A DNA stretch of 64,000 bases from Desulfobacterales bacterium (GCA_030066985.1 JASJAN010000021.1:1-64000); one strand, 5' to 3'; positions 1-8,583 are shown, counted from the first letter of the stretch. A program made the numbers and translations. Notes: generated by a model not told the origin, from the sequence alone.

Positions 1-117
1 TTTTTGGCCCAAATGCTTGGTGATCGCCGCTGTCAGGGTTGTCTTACCATGATCAATGTGCCCGATGGTCCCCACATTTACATGCGGCTTGGTTCGCTCA
101 AACTTCTCCTTCGACAT
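1..117 (-). CDS. tuf: Elongation factor Tu, N-terminal part (cut by window edge)
   Basis: The first 39 residues of EF-Tu are present; the rest lies before base 1. EF-Tu is the GTPase that carries aminoacyl-tRNA to the ribosomal A site. The start [20 protein letters not shown] and the P-loop GHIDHGKT are diagnostic. A GGAGG-type ribosome binding site lies just upstream of the ATG at 115-117. It is the last gene of a minus-strand tRNA-tuf operon, and the closest tRNA gene (Thr-GGT) ends 114 bases upstream of the start codon. Confidence 0.97.
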   Translation of the reverse strand, partial: MSKEKFERTKPHVNVGTIGHIDHGKTTLTAAITKHLGQK

Positions 118-231
118 CTTCTCATCCTCCCATGGTGTTTTGAAACAGTTAAGTTATAAGACATTAAGATATATTCAGACCCATTAAAGGCCGCCCCAAG
201 CAAACACGCCCCAGAATGGCATATGCATTTG

Positions 232-308
232 TGGAGCCCACGACCGGAATCGAACCGGTGAACCTCTTCCTTACCAAGGAAGCGCTCTACCGACTGAGCT
301 ACGTGGGC
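232..308 (-). tRNA. tRNA-Thr (anticodon GGT)
   Basis: A cloverleaf is readable on the minus strand. The acceptor stem starts GCCCACG, the D arm has AGCTCAGTCGGTAGAGC, the anticodon loop TTGGTAA gives anticodon GGT, and the T arm contains GGTTCGAATCC. The 3' CCA is encoded (bases 232-234). It is the tRNA nearest tuf, equivalent in position to thrT of the E. coli tufB operon. Confidence 0.97.
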
Positions 309-351
309 AACAACTTAACGCTAAATGCTTAGAAACAACCGAATCTTCGTC

Positions 352-427
<76 letters not shown>

Positions 428-670
428 TTACGCACTTGTGCCGCTTATCACACACATGTTCAAAATGGCGGAACTGCGGCATACGGGATTGTCAAAAAAG
501 GCGTGCTTACCCGAATGCTTTTCTTGGCAATCCCCCACAACGAACTGAATTACAAATAGGGAGACTAAACCTGTTCCCACAAGAGAAACCAAATTCATGC
601 AGGAAGTCATGTAGTTCGAATCGATCCCTAAAGTTAAACCGAAATCTCCTACAAACGACTCAGCTAAGGT

Positions 671-755
671 TGGTGGTGGGGGGAGGATTCGAACCTCCGA
701 AGGCTTCGCCGACAGATTTACAGTCTGTTCCCTTTGACCACTCGGGAACCCCACC
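671..755 (-). tRNA. tRNA-Tyr (anticodon GTA)
   Basis: An 85-base class II tRNA on the minus strand. The acceptor is GGTGGGG, the anticodon loop CTGTAAA gives GTA, and a long variable arm (GGCGAAGCCTTCGG region) is followed by T-loop GTTCGAATC and an encoded CCA (671-673). The long variable arm and GTA anticodon identify tyrosine. It is the second gene of the tRNA-tuf operon. Confidence 0.96.
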
Positions 756-825
756 CAGAATAATCACATTTTAAACGGTCATGGTTACAGTGTTGCAGAA
801 AAATTTCGAAGTCCATGGTCGTGCC

Positions 826-901
826 TGGAGCCAGCGAAGGGATTCGAACCCCCGGCCTACTGATTACAAATCAGTTGCTCTACCAGCTGAGCTACGCTGG
901 C
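826..901 (-). tRNA. tRNA-Thr (anticodon TGT)
   Basis: Minus-strand cloverleaf with acceptor GCCAGCG, D arm TAGCTCAGCTGGTAGAGC, anticodon loop TTTGTAA (anticodon TGT), T-loop GTTCGAATC and encoded CCA (826-828). It is the first gene of the tRNA-tuf operon, so the operon promoter should lie in the A+T-rich DNA to its right (from about 910). Confidence 0.97.
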
Positions 902-1594
902 CTAACAACTTAACCATCGAGAATAATATAGAAATGAAAATAATCCGACGAGAAGATTTCCTGCAACTAAAACTGTTATTTTTAGTGATTTATGATAAAA
1001 ATAGCAAACGTGTTTATATTCAATAATAATCTGTTAATAGAAAATATTAGCTAATATAATTATAATTTTCCCATTTTTCTTTTAATTTCTTTTATTTTTG
1101 GTATAATTTGTCTTTTTTTACTTGCTTTAAATCACGGATTTTTGATCAGCGAACTTAAGCCATACATATAGGACGAAGCCCTTGATTCGATTTAATCTCC
1201 CAATGGCTTAAGGTGGAGGTGAGGGGATCCAGTCTGAAAAATCGCATTTTAGGGTGTTCATTTCGATAAAAATTTGGTAACATCTTAATATATCATAAAA
1301 ATTACAAAAGGTCGTCTATAGGCGACCTTTTAAGATAGCATTCTACGATGTATTCTAGGGTCTTTCAAGCTTTTTTCCGCTCCGTTTTTAAAAAGGCTGA
1401 GTCTGATGTTGGTTGTCTAATTTCCCCGGTTGCATCCGGCATCTATTTCCCAGAGTCCCGTGCCTAGGAGTTAAGTTTTTATAAAAATTGACGATATTGA
1501 ATATCAATCAATCGATTCGTTTTCCGCATTTCGTTTTACTAACTTAGGAAATGATGGTATAACCCAAAAAAAACTAACAATAGGAATTGAACTG
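902..1594. other. Intergenic region between the tRNA operon and the transglycosylase gene
   Basis: No convincing gene was seen in these 693 bases. The part next to the tRNA operon (about 930-1090) is strongly A+T rich and probably carries the minus-strand tRNA-tuf promoter, but no single -35/-10 pair stands out. A 10-base inverted repeat (CTTAAGCCAT at 1154-1163, ATGGCTTAAG at 1203-1212) and the hairpin at 1306-1331 are the only clear structures. Confidence 0.6.
1306..1331. terminator. Bidirectional terminator-like hairpin
   Basis: Perfect 9-base arms (AAAAGGTCG and CGACCTTTT) enclose an 8-base loop. The arms end in A and T runs, so the structure could act on either strand. No gene end is visible directly upstream, so what it terminates is unclear; a small unannotated transcript is possible. 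Confidence 0.5.
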
Positions 1595-3391
1595 ATGAAG
1601 AACGGCTTTCGTTTTGTTGCATGCTGGTTATGGATATTCGCTTTAGGCTGCGGTCATTTAATGCAAAACCCATCTTTGTCCCCGGATAGCCAGGATCAAA
1701 AAACAGCATCCAGTGCCATCCCGTCCGATAGAAGCGCGCGGTTCAATCAAAACGTCAGCGCATTAAGAACCAACGGTTCAGTTTTAGACGAGCAAGAGCT
1801 GGGATCCTACGAGGACGAAGACAAAACTTCGGCTATGGCTAAAAAGAGCGTGGCTGTTTTGGACGAAGCGCTTGAACTGTGTCAGCTTTCGCAGGAGTTC
1901 TGGCAAAACGGCGAACTGGAAAATGCGCTTGACGCGCTGGACCAGGCGTACGCTCTGATTCTTACAGCCAATCCGTCCGACCAGACCAAACTCATCCAGC
2001 AAAAAGAAGACCTGCGTTTTATGATATCAAAACGCATTCTGGAGATATATGCCTCCCGCAATATTGTTGTAAACGGCAGCTACAATGCCATTCCCCGCAT
2101 CATGAACAAACACGTCCAGGCCGAAATTGATCGTTTTACAATCGGCCATGAAAGGCAATATTTTATTCAATCTTATCAGCGTTCCGGTCTTTACCGCCAG
2201 CACATCTTAGCCGAATTGAAAGAAGCCGGGCTGCCGGAAGAGCTGTCCTGGCTGCCGCTTATTGAAAGCGGTTTTAAAGTAAAAGCGCTTTCACGATCCC
2301 GGGCATTAGGTCTGTGGCAATTTATTCCATCTACCGGTTATAAGTTCGGTCTTAAAAGAGACAAATTAATCGATGAGCGCATGGATCCGGAAAAATCGAC
2401 TCGGGCTGCCATCGATTATCTTAAGGAGCTCCACGCCATTTTCGGTGATTGGACCACCGTTTTGGCTGCATATAACTGCGGTGAAGGAAGGGTTTTAAAC
2501 GTCATTCGCCGCCAAAATCTCAACTATCTGGACAATTTCTGGGATCTTTATGAAAGACTGCCGCGAGAAACCGCACGCTATGTGCCCCGCTTTTTGGCCA
2601 CCCTTCATATTCTGGATCAACCGGAAAAGTATGGTATGAATCTGCCGGATCCGGACATGCCGCCCCAGTATGAAACGGTTACGATTTCAAAACAGGTACA
2701 CCTCAAGGATGTTGCTCGTTCGATCGGTGTGGCCGAAAACGAACTCTATCAGTTGAATCCAGAATTGCGCTATAAAATCTGTCCAGAGGATCAGTACCCC
2801 CTTAAAGTGCCTACCTATAAAGGTGAATTTCTATTGGCGAAACTGGATACCATACCGGTCTCTCGCCCCCCACAGCGTGCCTACGTCTATCATCGTGTTC
2901 GACCGGGCCAAACGCTTTCGCTTATCGCCAAGCGATACCGCACCAGCGTTAGAAAAATTATGCGAGCCAATAATTTACGAAAGTCCAACTATATCGTTGC
3001 CGGCCGATTGCTCAAAATACCGCGCAGCGGTTATCACTATCGTCCGCCCAAAAAGATGGCGTCGATGAGGGGCCGTCGTGTGGTTCATGTGGTTAAAAAG
3101 GGCGACTCACTGTGGACCATCGCCAAAAGATATGGTACCACCACTAAGAAGATTCAACAGCTCAATCAACTGACGTCCACCAGCCTGCACAAAGGTCAAA
3201 GGTTAACTATATTTGATGGCAAAAAGAAACTGACCAAGACTGAGGGCCTGGAGGTCTATCAAGTTAAATCGGGTGACAGCCCATTTTTAATTGCCAAACG
3301 GCATAATATGGCCTTAAACCGGTTTCTTTCTATAAATGAGCTTTGGCCAAGTTCCAAAATTTATCCTGGACAAAAGGTTTACGTCGAATAA
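1595..3391 (+). CDS. mltD: LysM-containing membrane-bound lytic murein transglycosylase (MltD-like lipoprotein)
   Basis: This enzyme would cleave peptidoglycan glycan strands to 1,6-anhydro products at the inner face of the outer membrane. The N-terminus is a lipoprotein signal with the lipobox Cys near residue 19 (FALGC). An SLT-type catalytic domain spans about residues 180-330, with the catalytic Glu in LPLIESGFKVKA (about residue 224), then SRALGLWQFIPSTG and AAYNCGEGRV. Three LysM peptidoglycan-binding repeats follow at about 430-475, 495-540 and 553-598, preceded by a weaker LysM-like segment near 370-415. The length of 598 residues is typical for MltD with several LysM repeats. The gene is monocistronic by context. 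Confidence 0.9.
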   Translation: MKNGFRFVACWLWIFALGCGHLMQNPSLSPDSQDQKTASSAIPSDRSARFNQNVSALRTNGSVLDEQELGSYEDEDKTSAMAKKSVAVLDEALELCQLSQEFWQNGELENALDALDQAYALILTANPSDQTKLIQQKEDLRFMISKRILEIYASRNIVVNGSYNAIPRIMNKHVQAEIDRFTIGHERQYFIQSYQRSGLYRQHILAELKEAGLPEELSWLPLIESGFKVKALSRSRALGLWQFIPSTGYKFGLKRDKLIDERMDPEKSTRAAIDYLKELHAIFGDWTTVLAAYNCGEGRVLNVIRRQNLNYLDNFWDLYERLPRETARYVPRFLATLHILDQPEKYGMNLPDPDMPPQYETVTISKQVHLKDVARSIGVAENELYQLNPELRYKICPEDQYPLKVPTYKGEFLLAKLDTIPVSRPPQRAYVYHRVRPGQTLSLIAKRYRTSVRKIMRANNLRKSNYIVAGRLLKIPRSGYHYRPPKKMASMRGRRVVHVVKKGDSLWTIAKRYGTTTKKIQQLNQLTSTSLHKGQRLTIFDGKKKLTKTEGLEVYQVKSGDSPFLIAKRHNMALNRFLSINELWPSSKIYPGQKVYVE

Positions 3392-3524
3392 TCAACAACC
3401 GCGACAACCTATCCTGTAAATCATCAACACTAGACTGCCCATTTAGCCTTGTTTTTGTGCGCAGGTGAATTGTTTTTTATGAGGGGTCAAGCCTGCAGTT
3501 AAACGGTGATGTGAACGCCTTCTG

Positions 3525-4061
3525 ATGAAGCCTCCCATCCAAACCACCCAATGGTATGTCATCACTGGTGCGCCTTGTTCAGGTAAAACTTCAGTCATCA
3601 AGCGCCTGGCGCAATCGGGCTACCCGGTTGTGCACGAAGTTGCGCGGGCCTATATTGATGCGCAATTGTCAGAAGGCAAAACACTGGAGCAGATAAAGGC
3701 TGATGAATGGGCCTTTGAACGCCAGATTCTGATGACAAAGGTCAAACTTGAAAGCAAACTGGCGCCCGATGACATCATATTTTTTGATCGCGCGATTCCC
3801 GACAGTATTGCCTATTACCAATTGTTGGGACTGGACCCCACAGAACCCTGGCAGAGGAGCCAAGCCGTTCGATACCAAAAAATTTTTCTTTTTGAACGAC
3901 TCAGCTTCCTGACCGATCCAGTCCGTTCTGAGGATGAAAAGACCGCCGGCCGCTTGAGTGATCTGATTGCCGAGTGTTATCGCGCACTGGGATACGATCT
4001 CATCCATGTGCCGCTGCTCAGCATTGAGGAGCGAACTGAATTTGTTCTACAGCACCTTTAA
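3525..4061 (+). CDS. AAA/P-loop NTPase (AAA_28-like) of unknown substrate
   Basis: A 178-residue protein with an N-terminal P-loop TGAPCSGKTSVIKRL (about residues 15-29) and FFDRAIPDSIAYY around residue 86, the layout of small nucleotide- or metabolite-kinase-like ATPases (AAA_28 group). No transmembrane segment or signal is visible. It converges with the pseudouridine synthase gene and overlaps its 3' end by 15 bases (4047-4061). The substrate cannot be told from sequence. The ATG at 3525 has only a weak ribosome binding site. Confidence 0.8.
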   Translation: MKPPIQTTQWYVITGAPCSGKTSVIKRLAQSGYPVVHEVARAYIDAQLSEGKTLEQIKADEWAFERQILMTKVKLESKLAPDDIIFFDRAIPDSIAYYQLLGLDPTEPWQRSQAVRYQKIFLFERLSFLTDPVRSEDEKTAGRLSDLIAECYRALGYDLIHVPLLSIEERTEFVLQHL

Positions 4062-4748
4062 CAGGTCATCTCTTTCGGTTTTGTTCAGATGTCGCCATTT
4101 ACCGGGCGGCAAATTGCCCAGCTCAATGTTCGCGACACGGATACGCTTTAAATTGACGACCTGATTTCCCACTTTTCGCACCATGCGTCGAATCTGTCTA
4201 TTTTTGCCTTCCTGCAAAATAATAGCGAAGCGTCTGGCCGAAAAACGCTTAACACGGGCCGGAAGTGTGCGGGTGCCCATCATCGGCAACCCACTTTCCA
4301 GCTTACGCAGCGCACCGTCAGGCAGCGGCCGGGCGACCGTCACAATATACTCCTTTTCGTGCTTAAAAGACGGATGCGATAAACGGTGATGCAGCTGACC
4401 GTCATTGGTCAGCAGTAACAACCCGGTTGAATCTTTGTCCAGCCTTCCGATGGGGTAAACTCTCTCAGATATGTCCAATAAGTCCATTACGATTTTTTCG
4501 TCAGGTTGATCGCAGCTAGAGACATAACCTTTGGGTTTATTCAGTGCGATATAGATTGAGGCCGCATCAGCGCGAATGGCCTCGCTATCGACCTCAATCC
4601 GGTCTCGGGCCGGGTCAACTTTTACGCCTAGTTCGGTGACGATGTTGCCGTTGACCTTTACCCAGCCGGCCTGAATATACGCCTCTCCCTTGCGCCGCGA
4701 GCAGATGCCCGCTTGGGAAAGAAATTTTTGCAATCGTATCTCAGCCAT
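4047..4748 (-). CDS. Ribosomal large-subunit pseudouridine synthase, RsuA/RluB/RluF family
   Basis: This enzyme isomerises a specific uridine in rRNA. An S4 RNA-binding domain occupies residues 1-60 (RLQKFLSQAGICSRRKGEAY). The catalytic domain follows, with the active-site Asp in GRLDKDSTGLLLLTNDG (about residue 98) and the family motif EGKNRQIRRMVRKVG near residue 180. The KDSTGL form and the LPPGKWRHL ending look closest to RluF (U2604-type), but the RsuA/RluB/RluE/RluF split is not safe from motifs alone. The length (233) fits the family. Confidence 0.88.
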   Translation of the reverse strand: MAEIRLQKFLSQAGICSRRKGEAYIQAGWVKVNGNIVTELGVKVDPARDRIEVDSEAIRADAASIYIALNKPKGYVSSCDQPDEKIVMDLLDISERVYPIGRLDKDSTGLLLLTNDGQLHHRLSHPSFKHEKEYIVTVARPLPDGALRKLESGLPMMGTRTLPARVKRFSARRFAIILQEGKNRQIRRMVRKVGNQVVNLKRIRVANIELGNLPPGKWRHLNKTERDDLLKVL

Positions 4749-5053
4749 GGTTCACATTATATCCCATTTTTTTCTGCAGAGCTTACAGATATTGAAATTG
4801 CAGCATATCAGTCAGCATGGTGAAAATAGCAAGACGCAAAAAAAAAGAAAACGCAGTGATATATATTAGGTAAAAATTTCTTTAAACCGTTAGATTTCGT
4901 CTGAGAGTACCGCCAACCAATTAAATTTCAAGCTTAATCAATAACTTAAGGCGAATGAAAATATTTGAATCAGACGAAAATTTTTGGTTTCCATTTAGAA
5001 ATGAGATAGTTTCTCGCTGAGCAAGGCCGCACAAGCCCGCCCGGCTCGCCTGA

Positions 5054-5070
5054 GTCCGCCTCAGGCGGAC
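5054..5070. repeat. Short REP-like palindrome GTCCGCC-TCA-GGCGGAC
   Basis: A perfect 7-base-pair hairpin with a 3-base loop. A related word (TCCGC-TGTA-GGCGGA) occurs at 8639-8653 and a degenerate one near 35849-35863, so it behaves like a dispersed extragenic palindrome. Confidence 0.5.
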
Positions 5071-5183
5071 GATGGCAGGCGTGGAATTCCTAAAACTTTT
5101 GATTGGCAGCACACACTTTGAAAAATATCAAATTTTTGAACTTTAGGCATTATCGAAGTTAAAATTGTTTTTAAACGGTTAGA

Positions 5184-5281
5184 TTTCGCCTGAGGGCAAG
5201 GCGCAATTGAATTCGAATGCGGAGCGTACATTTAGTACGTGACAATTTCGAATTCAATTGTAACACCGCCCTCGGGCGAAA
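5184..5281. repeat. Large palindromic extragenic element with nested inverted repeats
   Basis: Three nested arm pairs are visible. The outer pair is TTTCGCCTGAGGGC (5184-5197) with GCCCTCGGGCGAAA (5268-5281), one mismatch. The middle pair is CAATTGAATTCGAA (5204-5217) with its exact complement (5247-5260). The inner pair is CGTAC (5225-5229) with GTACG (5235-5239). The whole would fold into a long hairpin. It sits just 3' of argJ, where it may also act in transcript ending. Confidence 0.7.
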
Positions 5282-5303
5282 GATGAGGGTTTAAAAGCAA
5301 TTT

Positions 5304-6476
5304 TTAGCTGCGGTAGTCAGCGTTGATTTTGACATAGTCGATGGAAAAATCGCAGGTAAACACCGACGCCTTGCCGTTGCCGGCCTTTAAATCAATGGTA
5401 ATTGTAAACTCCGGTCTTTTGAGGACTTCGCTGGCTTGAGCCTCTGCTTTTTGACCGCACCCCATACCGTTTTGCACCATACATACATCCGCAAAAAAAA
5501 CATCAATCGCTTTCGTTTGAACCGGCACCCCTGCCCTTCCGACAGCACCCAGGATCCTTCCCCAGTTGGCATCTTCGCCAAACAGCGCTGTTTTAATCAG
5601 ATTCGAATGTGCGACCGTATCTGCAACTTGACGGGCATCGGCATCGGATTGGGCTCCCTTGACAACTACCTCGACCAGTTTAGTGGCACCTTCACCGTCT
5701 TTGACCAGCAGTTTGCCCAACGCCATTAAGACACTATCCAATACCCCCTGAAATATTTTCTTTCCGATGTCCTGTTTTATTTCGGCACCGCATAGACCGT
5801 TGGCCAACAATAGCGCCGTATCATTGGTGCTGGTATCGCCATCAATTGTGATGCAGTTCAGAGACCGATTGGTCGCGGCTACGAGCATCTCTTTGAGAAG
5901 TGCTGCATCGGCAGCAACATCGGTCATAACAAAACATAACAAGGTGGCCATGTCCGGGCGAATCATGCCTGCCCCTTTGGCAACACCGGTCACTGTAAAG
6001 GTTACCCCTTCTATCTGTCCTGTCTGGCTGACGATTTTGGGAACGGTATCGGTGGTCATGATGGCTTCGGCAAAATCGGAAATACCAGCCGGATCAAGCG
6101 CTTTAACCAGATCGGGGACCGCCTGTTGAATCCGGTCGACGGCCAAGGGTTCTCCGATAACTCCCGTGGAGGCCACCAAGACCTTCTCTTCTGCGATATT
6201 TAACCTATTGGCCGTCCACTGGCCCATGGCGAGGGCATCACGCATTCCTTTTTCCCCCGTACAACAATTGGCGTTTCCGCTGTTGACGATCACTGCCTGA
6301 CAAACGCCTGATGCTGTGCGTTCCATATCCAGAAGAACCGGAGCGGCTTTCACTTGATTGCGCGTAAATACGCCGGCAACGGTAGCCGGTCTTTCACAAA
6401 CAATCAGCCCAAGATCTTTCTGACCCTTTTTCTTTAATCCTGAAGTAACTCCCGCAAATTTGAATCCCTGGCACAT
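5304..6476 (-). CDS. argJ: Bifunctional glutamate N-acetyltransferase / amino-acid acetyltransferase
   Basis: ArgJ moves the acetyl group from N-acetylornithine to glutamate (and can use acetyl-CoA), closing the cyclic arginine pathway. The self-cleavage site and nucleophilic Thr lie in GAGMIRPDMATLL (about residue 185), and GDTSTNDT is also present. The frame stays open to 6749, but ArgJ homology begins at MCQGFKFAGVTSG. The ATG at 6476 has a GAGGAG ribosome binding site, giving 390 residues, the normal size. No other arg gene is adjacent. Confidence 0.93.
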   Translation of the reverse strand: MCQGFKFAGVTSGLKKKGQKDLGLIVCERPATVAGVFTRNQVKAAPVLLDMERTASGVCQAVIVNSGNANCCTGEKGMRDALAMGQWTANRLNIAEEKVLVASTGVIGEPLAVDRIQQAVPDLVKALDPAGISDFAEAIMTTDTVPKIVSQTGQIEGVTFTVTGVAKGAGMIRPDMATLLCFVMTDVAADAALLKEMLVAATNRSLNCITIDGDTSTNDTALLLANGLCGAEIKQDIGKKIFQGVLDSVLMALGKLLVKDGEGATKLVEVVVKGAQSDADARQVADTVAHSNLIKTALFGEDANWGRILGAVGRAGVPVQTKAIDVFFADVCMVQNGMGCGQKAEAQASEVLKRPEFTITIDLKAGNGKASVFTCDFSIDYVKINADYRS

Positions 6477-6709
6477 ATGCTCCTCACTGATTGGCAATGA
6501 ATGATGTGGCTCGATGCAACGCCTATAATATAAGAAAATAAAACAGCTGTCTACAGGGTTATCAACGTGCTTCGGTGATGCCATACTCCGGGATGGCATT
6601 TGACAGTAAGGTCCCTTTTCGCTACTTTGCAGACATAACCACCCAAACCCTAAGGTGAACACACAGCGCATCCTGGATGTTTCGCTGTGCTTTAAAGGAC
6701 CGAAAACGG

Positions 6710-6895
6710 ATGACCGAAAAACACCTGGCTGATTGCCCGCATTGTGCAAACGAGCTTATCATTGAAAGGGCTTGACCGTACGTTTATTTGCGCTGCAGGG
6801 GCTGCAGTCGGCGCTTTCCGGTCAAATTTTTCTCCGATTCCCTGGATGAAGAACTTGAATCGGCTCTCGGCAATTTGCCCTGCGACAGGTTATAA
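6710..6895 (+). CDS. Probable small selenoprotein with two CxxC motifs (in-frame TGA at 6773-6775)
   Basis: From ATG 6710 the frame reads 21 codons to TGA, then continues 39 sense codons to TAA at 6893-6895. The two halves form one coherent 61-residue protein. The first half has CPHC (residues 9-12), the second CRGC (29-32) and SLDEELESALGNLPCDRL at the end, so the zinc-ribbon-like pair of CxxC motifs spans the TGA (residue 22). A hairpin built around the TGA resembles a bacterial SECIS, and selA is present at 37536. An AAAGGA ribosome binding site lies about 10 bases upstream of the ATG. The permease gene starts 5 bases after the stop. The alternative is a nonsense mutation (pseudogene), which would not explain the hairpin. 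I recall a family of small dual-CxxC (seleno)proteins but cannot verify membership. Function is unknown. Confidence 0.8.
6772..6825 (+). promoter_or_regulatory. SECIS-like hairpin at the in-frame TGA
   Basis: TTGACCG (6772-6778, containing the TGA) pairs perfectly with CGGTCAA (6819-6825). The apex is CTGCAG (6793-6798), loop GGG (6799-6801), CTGCAG (6802-6807), extendable by C6791-G6810 and G6792-C6809 around a bulged T6808. The first apical G is 24 bases after the TGA. A UGA at the foot of a stem with G residues in the apical loop is the known layout of the E. coli fdhF SECIS bound by SelB. The fold is read by eye, not computed. Confidence 0.75.
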
Positions 6896-6900
6896 GACGG

Positions 6901-7812
6901 ATGGTGGTCAATAATCTTTTTCCGGTATTTGCACTTTTGTTGTCCGGGCATCTGCTCAAACGCGCGGGCATTACCAATGATGCATTTTTAGAGACGGCCG
7001 ACAAACTCATTTACTTCATTTTTTTCCCGGTATTGCTGTTTTGGAAAATTGGCGCCGCTGCATCGGACCACATCGGCGATCCTGGACTCTACAAAGCGGC
7101 GGTTTGTGCGGTGGTCAGTGTTTATGTTCTGAGCAGCCTATATATCAGAATCTTTAAAGTCGGTGCCTTTCAGGCCGGCTCTTTTTCCCAGAGCTGTTAT
7201 CGCTTCAACACCTATATCGGAATGGCAGTGGTCCTCAGTGCTCTGGGAGAAGATGGCGCCCGGCAGTTTAGTATTTTAATCGGACTTGTCATCCCGCTGA
7301 TTAACATTCTGGCCGTCAGCACCCTATCCTGGTTTGACAAAAATAGCGTATCGCTGAAAAGGCGGGCGTCGCTGACCGCAAAAGCTTTATTGACCAATCC
7401 CTTGATCATTGCCTGCCTTGCCGGCATCGCCTATTGGAAATGGATCGGCGGCTTTCCGATCTTTGTCGACAACACCTTCCGACTGGCCTCTTTTGTTACC
7501 CTGCCCCTGGCGCTGCTTTCAATTGGGGGCGCATTAACCCTCAGCGGCATCAAAACGCATTTCAGATTGTCCATGGTGGCCTGTGTGTTCAAATTAGTCA
7601 TTTTGCCACTGATCGGATATCTTTTTCTAAATGCCTTTGACACGGGTGGCATCTCATATAAGGTCGGCATGATCTATTTTGCATTACCGACATCAACGGC
7701 GCTTTACATTTTATCCGCACAGCTGAACAGCGATACACAACTGGCATCTGCGACCATCGCTTTGTCGACCCTATTGTCGTTTTTTTCTTTATCACTGGCG
7801 TTGCTCGTCTGA
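6901..7812 (+). CDS. AEC-family permease (auxin efflux carrier family)
   Basis: A 303-residue polytopic membrane protein with about ten hydrophobic helices in the two-half arrangement of the AEC family. It starts NNLFPVFALLLSGHLLKRAG and contains the family's conserved positions in FNTYIGMAV (about residue 103) and ALPTSTALYIL (about 258). Such carriers export or import small organic anions; the substrate is not predictable. It begins 5 bases after the small selenoprotein gene and is probably co-transcribed with it. No strong ribosome binding site is seen, which fits translational coupling. Confidence 0.88.
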   Translation: MVVNNLFPVFALLLSGHLLKRAGITNDAFLETADKLIYFIFFPVLLFWKIGAAASDHIGDPGLYKAAVCAVVSVYVLSSLYIRIFKVGAFQAGSFSQSCYRFNTYIGMAVVLSALGEDGARQFSILIGLVIPLINILAVSTLSWFDKNSVSLKRRASLTAKALLTNPLIIACLAGIAYWKWIGGFPIFVDNTFRLASFVTLPLALLSIGGALTLSGIKTHFRLSMVACVFKLVILPLIGYLFLNAFDTGGISYKVGMIYFALPTSTALYILSAQLNSDTQLASATIALSTLLSFFSLSLALLV

Positions 7813-7842
7813 TCAGACATGCACGCGCCCAAATGGCTGAGA

Positions 7843-8583
7843 ATGACCAAAAATTTTAAATTAACGATCGAATACGACGGCGGCCGTTATCATGGCTGGC
7901 AGCGTCAGAAAAATGATCGCAGTATCCAGGACGAAATTGAAAAAGTCCTGAAAAAGATGACCTCCGCCAATGTGGCATTAGTGGGCTCCGGGCGCACCGA
8001 TGCCGGCGTGCATGCTTTAGGACAGGTGGCCAATTTTAAATGCGATACGCATTTGGGCCCCGAAACATTCCTCAGCGGGCTAAACAGCTTATTGCCAAAT
8101 GATATTATTATCACGGATTGCACATTGGTTGGTGCGGACTTTCACGCCCGCTATGATGTCCAAAGCAAAATCTATCATTACAGAATTTTAAACCGATCCG
8201 TTCCAGCGGCCATCGGGCGCCAGTATGCATGGTTCATTCGCAAAGCTTTAAACCGCCAAGCAATGCGAGCCGCCATAGATCACATTGTCGGTCGCCATGA
8301 TTTTAAAGCATTTGAGGGCACCGGCAGTCCCCGAAAAGATACCACCCGCAACGTCTTCTCAGCTGAACTCATCGAGCATCAAGACGAGATATTAATCTTT
8401 GCCATCGAGGCCGAGGGGTTTTTACGCTATATGGTTCGCAACTTGGTGGGCACTTTGGTCGATGTGGGGCTGGAAAAAATAACACCTTCCGATTTTAAAC
8501 AGATCCTGGATACAAAGGATCGCTCACAAGCCGGTGCGACGGCGCCAGCTCGAGGGCTTACACTAATGAGAGTGATCTATTAA
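7843..8583 (+). CDS. truA: tRNA pseudouridine(38-40) synthase
   Basis: TruA converts uridines 38-40 in the tRNA anticodon arm to pseudouridine. The catalytic Asp is in GSGRTDAGVHALGQVA (about residue 52), with the N-terminal KLTIEYDGGRYHGWQRQ and the C-terminal FLRYMVRNLVGTLVDVG motifs. The frame also has an ATG at 7819, but family homology starts at the MTKNFKLTIEYDG methionine (7843), giving 246 residues. The gene follows the permease by about 30 bases. Confidence 0.94.
   Translation: MTKNFKLTIEYDGGRYHGWQRQKNDRSIQDEIEKVLKKMTSANVALVGSGRTDAGVHALGQVANFKCDTHLGPETFLSGLNSLLPNDIIITDCTLVGADFHARYDVQSKIYHYRILNRSVPAAIGRQYAWFIRKALNRQAMRAAIDHIVGRHDFKAFEGTGSPRKDTTRNVFSAELIEHQDEILIFAIEAEGFLRYMVRNLVGTLVDVGLEKITPSDFKQILDTKDRSQAGATAPARGLTLMRVIY

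Larger units (their letters stand above)
4749..5303. other. Repeat-rich intergenic region
   Basis: No gene was seen. The segment holds a short GTCCGCC/GGCGGAC palindrome (5054-5070) and a large three-tier inverted repeat (5184-5281). A direct near-repeat of about 24 bases (4882-4905 and 5172-5195) shows that the left boundary word of the large element occurs twice. The DNA lies between two minus-strand genes and looks like a landing zone for palindromic repeats. Confidence 0.6.

Noticed and set aside
6477-6749. Longer argJ start at 6749
   Set aside because: The extra 91 residues have no ArgJ homology and overlap the divergent region and the selenoprotein gene start; ATG 6476 has a good ribosome binding site.
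6710-6775. Separate 21-residue peptide ending at the TGA
   Set aside because: The frame continues coherently with a matching second CxxC and a hairpin at the TGA; a stand-alone peptide does not explain this.
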